Shown here piece by piece: positions 35,505 to 45,540 of a DNA stretch of 64,000 bases. The notes beneath the pieces were generated by a model. The model saw nothing but the letters and a program-made list of their open reading frames with translations, was not told where the DNA came from and ran no database searches. Numbering within the stretch: position 1 is the stretch's first letter; the number at the start of each line of letters is the position of its first letter. Origin of the DNA: Loigolactobacillus coryniformis subsp. coryniformis KCTC 3167 = DSM 20001 (GTDB lineage Bacteria; Bacillota; Bacilli; Lactobacillales; Lactobacillaceae); NCBI RefSeq assembly GCF_002706425.1, contig NZ_CP017713.1, positions 2,852,001-2,916,000 on the forward strand. Reading direction: 5' to 3'. A program made the position numbers and the translations under genes.

Positions 35505-35546
35505 GTGGCACAAATCGGCCCGCTCATACGGCATCTATAAGTGAAG
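35505..35546 (+). promoter_or_regulatory. Sigma-regulon promoter B (DUF1659 gene)
   Basis: GTGGCACAAA (35505-35514), 11 bp, ATACGGCATCTATAAG, TGAAG (to 35546). It matches promoter A in both blocks and in the gap, although the 11-bp gap itself and flanks differ. The DUF1659 start is about 110 bp downstream. Confidence 0.7.
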
Positions 35547-35653
35547 GGTAAAATAGCGGCCGCTGATTTTCCCCCCTTCAAAAACTGGCGCCTACCACTA
35601 AGTTACTCATTAACGATAGAGTAGCGCAGCCATAAACTTAAGGAGGTCATCCC

Positions 35654-35857
35654 ATGGCTATTTTGAAAACAGACTTGCAGATCAAAACCGTCGGCGACAA
35701 CATCGACGGCGAAGCGACACACAAGTTCGTCAACGTCAAAGAAGGCACCACGACTGAACAATTGGATAAATTCGGTAAGACCATCGCTGAACTAGCCAAC
35801 GAAGGCTACAGCGCCGCCGTCACTGTTGTGTATGATCGACACGACTACGCAGGTTAG
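35654..35857 (+). CDS. DUF1659-like small protein
   Basis: 67 residues, MAILKTDLQIKTVGDNIDGEATHKFVNVKEGTTTEQLDKFGKTIAEL..., matching the small DUF1659 family pattern of two strands, a central helix and an AVTVVYDRHDY strand. The function is unknown; in other Firmicutes such genes lie next to DUF2922 genes, as here (36340). ATG 35654 follows AAGGAGG. Promoter B drives it, placing it in the presumed sigma regulon. Confidence 0.75.
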   Translation: MAILKTDLQIKTVGDNIDGEATHKFVNVKEGTTTEQLDKFGKTIAELANEGYSAAVTVVYDRHDYAG

Positions 35858-36215
35858 AGTGCGTTGAAAAAGCGCTCAGATTATGGCCTATAGCCTAGCT
35901 GGACGATAAGAGACACGCAAGTAGCTCGTTCGAACAGCGTAGCTATACGGAATAAGCTGTTTTTTCGACCACGTTTCGGCTAGAGTGATAAATTAGGCGC
36001 TCAGGATTTGAGCATCAGCCTACTACTCCACAAAAGTAGTTGATTATTAGCAAAAACCGCTAATAATCTTTGATGTTACGGGCGTTGACCATTCTTGTGG
36101 CAAAATTCGTGCCGCAAGAAACATGGCAGTTGGGTGATAAGAGACACGTAGTGACTCGTTCACACAACGTAGCTAGTCGCAGAAACCTGCACCATTTAGC
36201 ATGTTTCCACCACCC
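35857..36215 (+). repeat. Dispersed hairpin repeat, copies 2A (short) and 2B (long) in tandem
   Basis: Copy 2A (about 35857-35975) has outer stem GTTGAAAAAGC/GCTGTTTTTTCGAC and core GATAAGAGACACG with CTCGTTC. Copy 2B (about 35980-36215) starts GTGATAAATTAGGCGCTCAG like copy 1 and adds three hairpins (CTACTAC...GTAGT, GATTATTAGC...GCTAATAATC, CTTGTGGCA...TGCCGCAAG) before a GATAAGAGACACG core. The DUF1659 stop codon abuts copy 2A. Confidence 0.75.
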
Positions 36216-36339
36216 TTGAGTAACGCGCACCACCCTCATTTTCGCCGCCAAGCGTACGCCCCAACGCCAAATTGCGGAAATGCCGCACCACTAAATTATC
36301 TACTACTACACCCAATCCACCACAGAGAGGAGCATTCCC

Positions 36340-36594
36340 ATGAAACAACTTGATATGGAGTTCAAGAACGAAATCGGCAAAACGAAACACATGCGCCTGA
36401 ACTACGCTTCCCAGACCTTGGACGAAACCACGGTCAAAACAGCGATGCAAACGATCGCCGATTTGAAGATGTTTGAGTTGGAAGCTGTCAACCCGTACGC
36501 AACGCCGATCAAGGCGCAGTATATTGAACGGACAGTAACACCAATTTTTGGCGGTGAAGCAGAGGCTGTAGAACCAGTAGCCGACGCTGAATAA
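36340..36594 (+). CDS. DUF2922 small protein
   Basis: 84 residues, MKQLDMEFKNEIGKTKHMRLNYASQTLDETTVKTAMQTIADLKMFE..., with the DUF2922 features of an N-terminal strand pair, a central helix and an acidic Glu/Ala/Val tail. Function unknown. ATG 36340 follows GAGAGGAG. It is separated from the DUF1659 partner by the tandem hairpin repeat, which may affect relative expression. A strong hairpin follows. Confidence 0.78.
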   Translation: MKQLDMEFKNEIGKTKHMRLNYASQTLDETTVKTAMQTIADLKMFELEAVNPYATPIKAQYIERTVTPIFGGEAEAVEPVADAE

Positions 36595-36603
36595 ACACCG
36601 AAT

Positions 36604-36647
36604 ACGCCAAACAGCCACACTCAATCAAAAGTGTGGCTGTTTGGCGT
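36604..36647 (+). terminator. Terminator of the DUF2922 gene
   Basis: ACGCCAAACAGCCACACT pairs perfectly with its complement (18 bp) around an 8-nt loop; the T-run is broken (TTATTTCATTT). Confidence 0.7.
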
Positions 36648-36835
36648 TATTTCATTTCAATTTAATAATTCGTAATACTATCGATCGCACGTTGCCGTAA
36701 TAATTCGATCATTGCCGAACTAACATCCATGACTACTTGATCAGCACCCACAAATTATCAGGCCAACGACTATCCTGTCTACTTATGATCGGCATCATAA
36801 TAATCAACGCTGATCCTTGACCATCAGATTCTCCC

Positions 36836-37531
36836 TCACCCCAGCAATGCTAGCAAAGACTCCTGTTCAATCGCCAGTGTTTCCGGTATCTGCTGCCAAA
36901 AAGTCTGCGCAGAACGTTCAAAATTAAGCAGATCTAGCTCGTTAATTAATAACGCGGCCTGATTTGTATAGACCGACGTGAAGACATCCAGATGACTACT
37001 GAGACTATTACCAGAAAAGTCCAATGGGTCAGCTTGACTACGAAAAAAATCGGGTCGTAATTGCTGCAATTTTTGGACAGCACGCTCATTACCTGACTTA
37101 ATAGTTTCAGCCAAGTAATAAAGCTGCTGCATCTCAGCAACATTCATTGTTTTAGCCACATCAGCGGATAGAAACATCCCAAAAAGTCGCACGACGGTTC
37201 GATAATTTAGATTCTGGCTAGGTAATTGCTGCCGCTTCAAGTTATCTTGCAAAAAAGTATATATCTGATTACGCAATTGCTGCGCTAGCATCAAAATATG
37301 GGTATAAAGATGCATCGTTATCTCACTATCTACTAAATCAGCCGGATATTGTTCTATTAGCGACGGCTGGTCGATCTTGGTTTTAAAATAAAACCGCTTA
37401 ACTTCTGTCAGCTGCGCACAATAATCATCTTTCTGATCGACCCAAAAATAAAATTTTACCGTCTCCATATCGCTAATCCCCATACTCAATATAGTCACTT
37501 TATTAGCAGTGAAATACTCATTTCTAAACAT
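36836..37531 (-). CDS. Uncharacterised protein
   Basis: 231 residues with no signal peptide, membrane helix or known domain. The composition is helical and acidic with many Leu/Gln/Tyr (QQLYYLAETIKSGNERAVQKLQQLRPDFF). The longest frame starts at 37531, but ATG 37468 (METVKFYFWVDQ) has a better ribosome binding site (GGGG, 7 nt) and may be the true start, giving 210 residues. It stands alone in accessory DNA. Confidence 0.55.
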   Translation of the reverse strand: MFRNEYFTANKVTILSMGISDMETVKFYFWVDQKDDYCAQLTEVKRFYFKTKIDQPSLIEQYPADLVDSEITMHLYTHILMLAQQLRNQIYTFLQDNLKRQQLPSQNLNYRTVVRLFGMFLSADVAKTMNVAEMQQLYYLAETIKSGNERAVQKLQQLRPDFFRSQADPLDFSGNSLSSHLDVFTSVYTNQAALLINELDLLNFERSAQTFWQQIPETLAIEQESLLALLG

Positions 37532-38012
37532 AAAGTTGCTTTAATAATACACAATGTATAGGTAATTTACAAAATAAATTTAGCTTTTTGATATTTAATT
37601 AAAGTAAGGTCGCATATCACCTTGATAGCAATAAAACCACCACTACATAACACGACCAATTTGAGCTATTATCAGCGCTAGAACGGATACGCGCTCAAGA
37701 TGAGCATGTAAAACAGGCTAAAAAGTATACAGGCGATTGGGTGATAGATGTTAAAAGATCAAGACGACTATACTAATGTTGGCCGATCGTCTGTCTTTGT
37801 TGGACGATTTGCTGGCACTGCCGGACGAAAACTTGGCAGAAGGTACGGCTGCTTGACCGTCATCAGCTAGATTGTTTTAGTCTTTCGCACTATGGGGCCT
37901 ATTTCTTCGCAAACCATGGCCTATTAGATTGCATTATGTGGCCTATGATGATGCTTTCTTCTATGTTACAATTCAATAAAGCGCTTACTTCGATTATTGG
38001 GGATTATAACTA
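37532..38012. other. Gene-poor decayed stretch
   Basis: No intact gene. Short frames (for example MLADRLSLLDDLLALPDEN at about 37779 and QDEHVKQAKKYTGDWVIDVK near 37700) look like pieces of degraded genes. The promoter of the next gene is not obvious. Confidence 0.4.
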
Positions 38013-38546
38013 ATGAACTCAGATACTTGGTTTGATAACTACGTACCAAAATTTATCTTTAACGATAACAATCTAACTTGGAAAATCGATTCTAAATATG
38101 ACCCACTGATTGCAGAATATAGAAAAGAAGTGGACTTCGATTTTGACATCTTTATTTACACCATGCTTACTTGGCTAAATAACAAGATGCCCCAGTTTAG
38201 CCAACAGCATGTACTTAATATGATATTTGACTACTTAGATCAGGCAGAACCCGCTGAGGACACTCAAATTGCTATTTACGGTTTTCTGAATTATTTAACC
38301 GTTAATCTTCAAACTGATGTAATCGACCAGCTTGATCATAAACTCTTTAAGTATCCTAAAAAAGCTACACTAGTAGAATATGAGTCAATCGCTGACGTAT
38401 ACTGCAATATTGTTGAAAACGCAATTGCTAGTAGTTTGGGCGGTGATGAGGAACTAGCGATTAAATATTGGCAGCGGTTCTTTAGTTTGCGGGAGAACAG
38501 GCCACAACTGAATATCGAGTTTATAAATAATAAGCATGACTCCTAG
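38013..38546 (+). CDS. Uncharacterised acidic protein
   Basis: 177 residues, MNSDTWFDNYVPKFIFNDNNLTW..., rich in Asp/Glu, Tyr and Phe, with no signal peptide or membrane segment. ATG 38013 follows GGGG at 12 nt. Its size, acidity and position among decayed fragments recall immunity proteins of polymorphic toxin systems, but no toxin is present, so that is only a possibility. Confidence 0.55.
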   Translation: MNSDTWFDNYVPKFIFNDNNLTWKIDSKYDPLIAEYRKEVDFDFDIFIYTMLTWLNNKMPQFSQQHVLNMIFDYLDQAEPAEDTQIAIYGFLNYLTVNLQTDVIDQLDHKLFKYPKKATLVEYESIADVYCNIVENAIASSLGGDEELAIKYWQRFFSLRENRPQLNIEFINNKHDS

Positions 38547-38943
38547 TAGCATGATTATTTACCACCCTTGCAATAAATAACTAACCGACTTCAAAAATAA
38601 TTTAATCCAAGTTGTGATTGCCTCAGCAAATAATTGGTGAGGTGATTTTTATTGAATAAACCAGATATTGTTCAAATCAAAATGGATCATCCCGATTCTC
38701 AATCACGATCTACTATGGCAATAAAGGCCCTACAGATCAGAATTGATGCTAATAGATCGGTGGTAAGGTAAATTTCATTGATAGGATACCTTTCAAAATT
38801 ATTCGTTTAACGCAATTATTATAGTTACTTAGTATAAGTATAGTAAGCACCCAATAAACGACCGTAATCAAAAGAAGCGCTACTGATCCGAAACTTTTTG
38901 GTTCGAATCAGTAGCGCTGTTTAGTTTTAAATTAGCCAATGGG
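38547..38943. other. Intergenic region with a possible 39-codon ORF and an IS-end hairpin
   Basis: A TTG-initiated frame at 38652-38771 (LNKPDIVQIKMDHPDSQ) has GGTGAGGTG upstream, but its C-terminal part looks like a frame-shifted remnant. AGCGCTACTGAT at 38876 pairs perfectly with ATCAGTAGCGCT ending 38918, a hairpin next to the IS66 remnant. Confidence 0.45.
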
Positions 38944-39176
38944 CTACGCTTGTTGATCACGCCAAACCTTTTTGTCCGGCACTTGTCGCCATGGCAAACA
39001 AGCTACCAGTTCTTCCTCAGTTGGAAAAACTGGTAGTTGCCCTAATTGATCAAGCAGGTATTCGAGATACTGCCGGGGATCCAAACCATTAGCTTTCGCG
39101 GTTTCAATCAAGGTCATCCAAATCGCGTTAGCCTGTGCCCCTGCAGGACTGAAGGCGGCATCGTGAATTAACCAAG
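38944..39176 (-). pseudogene. IS66-family transposase, C-terminal remnant
   Basis: About 77 codons match the end of IS66 TnpC: AQANAIWMTLIETAKANGLDPRQYLEYLLDQL, then LPWRQVPDKK. The rest of the gene is absent; the frame is cut by the left end of the IS21 element at about 39177. Confidence 0.82.
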
Positions 39177-39279
39177 TGAGCGTAAAAATTGACCACACTC
39201 GGCGAAAGAATTGACCAACTTATGCGAAGAAAATTGACCATACGACTAAAAGAACCCACTAAAGTGGGTTCAAACATTG

Positions 39280-39465
39280 TTATTGCTCTAGGTATTCTTT
39301 GATCAATTTAATACCAATATCAACGAGCTCATTCTCACTAATTTGTTCATTGCTTTGAAGCATGGCCATTGTTAACCGATCAACAAATTTATTTTCAAAG
39401 CTTTCTTCTATCGAGTTAAGAAAGTAGTAACTAGCGAGCCGATTGCGCACATCTTCTGGAATCAT
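39280..39465 (-). CDS. Small accessory ORF of the IS21 element
   Basis: 61 residues, MIPEDVRNRLASYYFLNSIEESFENKF..., helical, no domain recognised. The start overlaps the istB stop by 4 bp (ATGA), so translation is probably coupled. It lies inside the IS ends, so it moves with the element. Most IS21 elements have only istA and istB. Confidence 0.65.
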   Translation of the reverse strand: MIPEDVRNRLASYYFLNSIEESFENKFVDRLTMAMLQSNEQISENELVDIGIKLIKEYLEQ

Positions 39466-40220
39466 ACAGAGTCACCTCGTAATCCATAGCGTTCACGCAT
39501 TGATTTATCGCCTTGAATTAAAATCGGGTAGGCATCATGGATAATGCGATCAAGGATTGCATCGGCTATTTGTGGATTACCTAGTTTATTATGCCATCCA
39601 TCTGGCGCAAACTGTGAACAATAAATGGTTGATGATTGATGTAATCGACTTTCTACTAGCTCTAAAACATAGGTAGACTGCTCTAAAGACAACTCCGTTA
39701 ACAACCATTCGTCAATGATTAAAACATCAACTTTTTTATAGCGAGCTAATATTTTATGAAAATTTCCATTAGCTTCATGCTTAGCTACAGCTAAGTCGTC
39801 TAAAAGTTCTGGCAGCCGAACATACTTCACCTTATAAAATTGGCGACATGCTTCTATGCCTAAGGCATTAGCGAGCCAAGTTTTACCATTGCCAGATGCG
39901 CCCATCAAAATAATATTATGATGCTCACGAATGTAGTTCCCTGTTGCTAGTTTTTGGATTAGCTTACGATCCAATTTGCGATCTGGCAAATAATCTATTT
40001 CGGCTAACGCAGGCTCTATACTCGGAAAATCAGCGCTGTGTAATAGCCGACTAAGCTTATTAGATTGCTGTCTGGCATAAGCACCATCGACAATTAATTC
40101 AAACTTATCTTCAAAATCCATTTGTTGGTATTCTGGTTGCTGTTCCTGAACTTCTAAAATCTCAACCATAGCGTTGAGTCGCATTTCTCGTAATTTACGC
40201 TTAGTTTCATCTGATGTCAT
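39462..40220 (-). CDS. istB: IS21 helper ATPase
   Basis: 252 residues, AAA+ ATPase of the DnaC/IstB group that supports IS21 transposition and target choice. Walker A is MGASGNGKTWLANAL (about residues 108-122), Walker B is VDVLIIDEW, and a sensor-like STIYCSQFAPDGW follows. The start is ATG 40220 behind AAGGGG, overlapping the istA end by 14 bp; the longer frame is istA sequence. Confidence 0.92.
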   Translation of the reverse strand: MTSDETKRKLREMRLNAMVEILEVQEQQPEYQQMDFEDKFELIVDGAYARQQSNKLSRLLHSADFPSIEPALAEIDYLPDRKLDRKLIQKLATGNYIREHHNIILMGASGNGKTWLANALGIEACRQFYKVKYVRLPELLDDLAVAKHEANGNFHKILARYKKVDVLIIDEWLLTELSLEQSTYVLELVESRLHQSSTIYCSQFAPDGWHNKLGNPQIADAILDRIIHDAYPILIQGDKSMRERYGLRGDSV

Positions 40221-41769
40221 TATCTTTTTCCCCTTCGATTCCAAAATAGGCTGCGCCACGCGTGAAGCCATAAGTGTTTTGTGCACTTGCATTGTGAGGT
40301 TGCTCCTGTTGTTGGTTACTGCGTAATAAACGCTCGATTACTGGCACCGTTGGTGCTGAGGCAATTTTTATAATATCTTGGCAAGCCTGCTCAATCGCTT
40401 CACTGGAGTACTTACGGCCAAAATTCTTTAAACGAAGGGTTGCTTTCAGTGCTTGCTTTTCCACTTTTGCCGATTTAAGCAAATAACGAACGACTTCCGT
40501 TGTTGCTTCACCAATACTTTCGGCCCACTTAATTGCTTCTTTTGGGGTGTAATCAAGATACAACTGGTGGTTCTCTGGTAGATGATCATGATTAGTCGAG
40601 AATTGACCAAGCTTGCCATAAAGTCGTTTGTGTGAGGCAATACGACTATCTTTGTAAAAGATCTCAACGAGATCTTTCGTAACTTTAATATCAACTTTAT
40701 TCTGGATATATTCGTAAGGAACAGAATAAAACATATTCTCCACATTAGTGTGGTAATCTAATTGTACAGTGGCAGTTTTCCAGGTTGCCATTTTATAAGG
40801 TACCCGTGGTAGAGGCTGTAATGCGAACTGCTCTTCGCTAATAAAAGCGTCTTTACGGTTACCTTTTTTATATTTCTTGGTGAATGGTCGCAAATTAAAC
40901 TCATCTAATTTTTCCCTAACAGCCTGATTTAATTCTATTAATGTGAAAAACTTTTCGTTACGTAGCGCAGCGATAATCCAAGTTGAAAGGATCTTTACAC
41001 TACCCTCGACGTTGGCTTTATCTTTAGGTGTTCGGACACGTGCCGGCAATATAATCGTGTTATAGTGACTTGCCAATTCGCGGTAAGTCGAATTAAGCAC
41101 AGCTTCTCCAGCTTGGTGCCTGGTAACACCAGTTTTTAAATTATCTGGGACAAGGATTTCCGTAACCCCACCAAAGTACTTATAAGCGTGAATATGACTA
41201 ACTAACCAATCTTCTTGTTTCATTGACAAGCGAGCCTCACAGTAGCCATATTGGCTACACGGTAGTGTGGCGACAAATAAATAAGCTTTAACAATTTCTC
41301 CTGTATCTGAATCAGTTAGAGACAATGTTGTACCTGCCCAATCTACTTCCATAGTTTCTCCCGGCTTACGCTTTATGCGCATAGTCGCTTTATACTTTTG
41401 TGCATATTCGTGATAATACTGACAAAATGTGCGGTAAGCGTAGGGAATAACATTATTTTGACGGCACATTGCCTCATATTCATAGTGTAGTAGTGACAAC
41501 GTCACATTAGACTTAGCTAGTTCCGTATGGATATGTTCAAAATCTGGCAATTGTCTGCCTTTAGACTCACGCTTTTTATGCGGGAAAAGTAGCGCTTCGA
41601 ACCATTCGTCATCCATTTCATCAGTGAACGGTGGTACTAACACTTCTTCTTTTGCCCGTTTGATGATCTCTGCAATTTTGGGGCGAGAATTACCTGTAGC
41701 TGCAGCGATATTCCGTTGTACGACCTTTTGAGCATGGAGCTCAAGAATCTTACGATACTGAATGGACAT
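40207..41769 (-). CDS. istA: IS21 transposase
   Basis: 520 residues. An N-terminal helix-turn-helix (HAQKVVQRNIAAATGNSRPKIAEI) is followed by an rve integrase core with first Asp in MEVDWAGTTLSL, second Asp in ILVPDNLKTGV and Glu in TPKDKANVEGSVK. The C-terminal part resembles the Mu-transposase beta barrel. Apparently intact. Confidence 0.92.
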   Translation of the reverse strand: MSIQYRKILELHAQKVVQRNIAAATGNSRPKIAEIIKRAKEEVLVPPFTDEMDDEWFEALLFPHKKRESKGRQLPDFEHIHTELAKSNVTLSLLHYEYEAMCRQNNVIPYAYRTFCQYYHEYAQKYKATMRIKRKPGETMEVDWAGTTLSLTDSDTGEIVKAYLFVATLPCSQYGYCEARLSMKQEDWLVSHIHAYKYFGGVTEILVPDNLKTGVTRHQAGEAVLNSTYRELASHYNTIILPARVRTPKDKANVEGSVKILSTWIIAALRNEKFFTLIELNQAVREKLDEFNLRPFTKKYKKGNRKDAFISEEQFALQPLPRVPYKMATWKTATVQLDYHTNVENMFYSVPYEYIQNKVDIKVTKDLVEIFYKDSRIASHKRLYGKLGQFSTNHDHLPENHQLYLDYTPKEAIKWAESIGEATTEVVRYLLKSAKVEKQALKATLRLKNFGRKYSSEAIEQACQDIIKIASAPTVPVIERLLRSNQQQEQPHNASAQNTYGFTRGAAYFGIEGEKDNDIR

Positions 41770-41878
41770 AAAAAACCTCCTGTATAATATAATTACGCAA
41801 TGTATGCGCTATCACATTATACAAGAGGTACCTTAGGGCTGGTCAATCTCTTTTGCAGAACTTGGTCAATTTCTTCGC

Positions 41879-42403
41879 TTAATGGGGTAAAATTTTATGC
41901 CGAAGGGGGTAAATGGGAATGCCGTCATCACCGTATTCGCCATAGACCCACGAAGTCCGAATAATATAGTATTTGTCAGCTAACCGTTGGACCGCCTGTT
42001 CGCCTTCGTATTTAGCACGGCCATATTCATTCCGCGGCGCTGGTTGCGCATCGACAGTATATTCTGCGTCTTGATCGCCATCAAATACATAATCGGTACT
42101 GATGTAAACCACGATCGCGCCGACTTCATTAGCAGCTGCGGCAATATTGGCGGTACCGTCAACGTTGACGACTTGATTGATCGCCTTGCCAGGTGCTTCT
42201 TCGGCAGCGTCAACCGCGGTATAAGCGGCACAATGATACACCACTTGTGGCTGAAAGTCTTTGAAATAAGCAGTCACGGCCGCCTTATCCGTAATATCCA
42301 ATTCACCACTATCAGTTGCCCGATAATCCGTTTCGCGCGCATCTAATAAATGTCGTAATTCCGTACCTAATTGGCCGTTAGCGCCGGTAATTAAAATTCG
42401 CAT
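41879..42403 (-). pseudogene. rmlD: Truncated dTDP-4-dehydrorhamnose reductase
   Basis: The N-terminal 155 or so residues are RmlD: MRILITGANGQLG Rossmann motif, VVYHCAAYTAVDAAEE, ISTDYVFDGD, and the catalytic Tyr/Lys in YGRAKYEGE. After IRTSWVYGEYG the frame runs into foreign sequence (DGIPIYPLRHKILPH) and stops at the IS21 end. RmlD is normally about 280 residues, so the substrate-binding C-terminal domain is lost. The short stretch 41883-41930 has two GGGGTAAA-like repeats and looks like the end of another IS. Without another copy elsewhere, dTDP-L-rhamnose synthesis would stop at the keto sugar. Confidence 0.85.
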
Positions 42404-42443
42404 AATTGAATCTCCTCACTATTATATTGATTCATATGTATGA

Positions 42444-42489
42444 AAAAGCAGGGCAAACGGTCTCACAACTAACTGTGTCTCATTTGCCC
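42444..42489 (-). terminator. Terminator between rmlB and rmlD
   Basis: On the minus strand GGGCAAA and TTTGCCC bracket an imperfect helix, followed by TGCTTTTT. rmlD may therefore have had its own promoter. Confidence 0.55.
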
Positions 42490-42612
42490 AACCCTATTTT
42501 AATGTATAATTGATTGCTTTAGTTATCGCATCAAAGGAACGCTAATACTTCTCGCGTCAAGAACAATTCCCCACCAGTACTCGCTGTAGAGAACGCTAAT
42601 CAGAATCGTCAC

Positions 42613-44239
<1,627 letters not shown>

Positions 44240-44243
44240 AGAA

Positions 44244-45116
44244 CTATTTTCCTTCTTTCGCTAACCGTAACATATATTGACCATAATCCGTCTTCTTCAA
44301 CGGTTGCGCCAACTGAACCAATTGTGCTGCTGAAATGTAACCCATGTGAAATGCGATTTCTTCCAAGCACGCTACTTCTAAATTCTCACGCGTTTGAATG
44401 GTTTCAATAAAGCTAGACGCTTGTTGTAATGAAGCGTGGGTGCCGGTATCTAACCAAGCAAAGCCACGGCCCATTAATTGGACATCCAACTGACCACGGC
44501 GCAAATATTCTTGATTGACGTCAGTAATCTCTAACTCGCCCCGTGGTGACGGCTTGATCTTTTTAGCAATATCCACTACTTGATTATCGTAGAAATACAA
44601 GCCAGTGACCGCGTAGTTACTGGTTGGGTGTTCTGGCTTTTCGACGATCGAAATGGCGTGATGGTTTTCATCAAAATCCACCACCCCAAAACGTTCTGGA
44701 TCATTGACATGATAACCAAAGACGGTGGCGCCGACGGTTTTAGCCGCCGCTTCCTGTAACATTTTGGACAAGCCACCACCGTAGAAAATATTGTCACCAA
44801 GGATCAAGCATACTGAATCCCCAGCAATGAAGTCTTCCGCCAGTAGAAAAGCTTCCGCCAATCCGTTGGGCTTTTCTTGGACCTTGTACGAAATATTCAA
44901 CCCTAATTCATGCCCGTCCTGGAATAATTCCTCAAACCGCGGCGTATCCTTTGGCGTGGAAATGATACAAATATCTTGGATCCCCGCTAACATCAAGCTA
45001 GACAGCGGATAATAGATCATTGGTTTATCGTAAACCGGGATCAATTGTTTCGAAATCGCCCGAGTGACAGGATACAGGCGGGTTCCCGAACCGCCTGCAA
45101 GAATGATACCTTTCAT
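44244..45116 (-). CDS. rmlA: Glucose-1-phosphate thymidylyltransferase
   Basis: 290 residues, first step of dTDP-L-rhamnose synthesis (glucose-1-phosphate + dTTP). Nucleotidyl-transfer motif [13 protein letters not shown] and substrate motif [15 protein letters not shown] are at the N-terminus; [19 protein letters not shown] and ITDVNQEYL follow. ATG 45116 follows GAGGAG. Confidence 0.96.
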   Translation of the reverse strand: MKGIILAGGSGTRLYPVTRAISKQLIPVYDKPMIYYPLSSLMLAGIQDICIISTPKDTPRFEELFQDGHELGLNISYKVQEKPNGLAEAFLLAEDFIAGDSVCLILGDNIFYGGGLSKMLQEAAAKTVGATVFGYHVNDPERFGVVDFDENHHAISIVEKPEHPTSNYAVTGLYFYDNQVVDIAKKIKPSPRGELEITDVNQEYLRRGQLDVQLMGRGFAWLDTGTHASLQQASSFIETIQTRENLEVACLEEIAFHMGYISAAQLVQLAQPLKKTDYGQYMLRLAKEGK

Positions 45117-45145
45117 TTTAAGAATCTCCTCGCTCTATTTTATAC

Positions 45146-45529
45146 TCACATTAAGTCGTGCTTAATTTTAGATGTGGAAATACCATCTGTCCGCGGTAGA
45201 TAGACTACCTCACAATAATCCTTTAAAAAATCGAATTGTCCTTTCCAATCATCACCCATTACGAAGGTATCAATATTATATTTTTTAACATCGTCGATTT
45301 TCTGATCCCACGACGTTTCAGGAATCACTTTGTCAACATAGCGAATAGCCTCCAAAATATACTTACGATGCTCAAAGCTATGATAAGCCTCTTTATGTTT
45401 CAATGAATTAAATTCATCCGTCGATGTTGCTACAATTAAATAATCACCCAATAAACTAGCACGTTCTAATAAACGTACATGCCCCCAATGTAATAAATCA
45501 AAAGTACCATATGTAATAACACGTTTCAT
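45146..45529 (-). CDS. tagD: Glycerol-3-phosphate cytidylyltransferase
   Basis: 127 residues, makes CDP-glycerol from CTP and glycerol-3-phosphate. The nucleotidyltransferase motif [17 protein letters not shown] and the C-terminal [11 protein letters not shown] (RTxGISTT class) are both present. In teichoic acid clusters it feeds TagB/TagF; here the CDP-glycerol glycerophosphotransferase two genes upstream is its natural partner in polysaccharide decoration. Confidence 0.93.
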   Translation of the reverse strand: MKRVITYGTFDLLHWGHVRLLERASLLGDYLIVATSTDEFNSLKHKEAYHSFEHRKYILEAIRYVDKVIPETSWDQKIDDVKKYNIDTFVMGDDWKGQFDFLKDYCEVVYLPRTDGISTSKIKHDLM

Positions 45530-45540
45530 AATTTACCTCC

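Larger units (their letters stand above)
39177..41881 (-). mobile_element. IS21-family insertion sequence, complete, with extra ORF
   Basis: The ends TGAGCGTAAAAATTGACCA (left) and, read inward, TTAAGCGAAGAAATTGACCA (right) match. Each end carries further AATTGACCA-type repeats (three at the left, two at the right), the multiple terminal sites typical of IS21. It encodes istA, istB and a small third ORF. No target duplication is seen; the left flank is an IS66 relic and the right flank truncated rmlD, which suggests a deletion or recombination joined at the element. Confidence 0.85.

Noticed and set aside
36060-36251. 63-codon minus-strand frame
   Set aside because: Lies entirely in the dispersed hairpin repeat and reads through its stems.
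30621-36594. Prophage interpretation of the helicase locus
   Set aside because: No integrase, repressor pair, terminase, capsid, tail or lysis genes within the window, although the replication proteins are phage-type.
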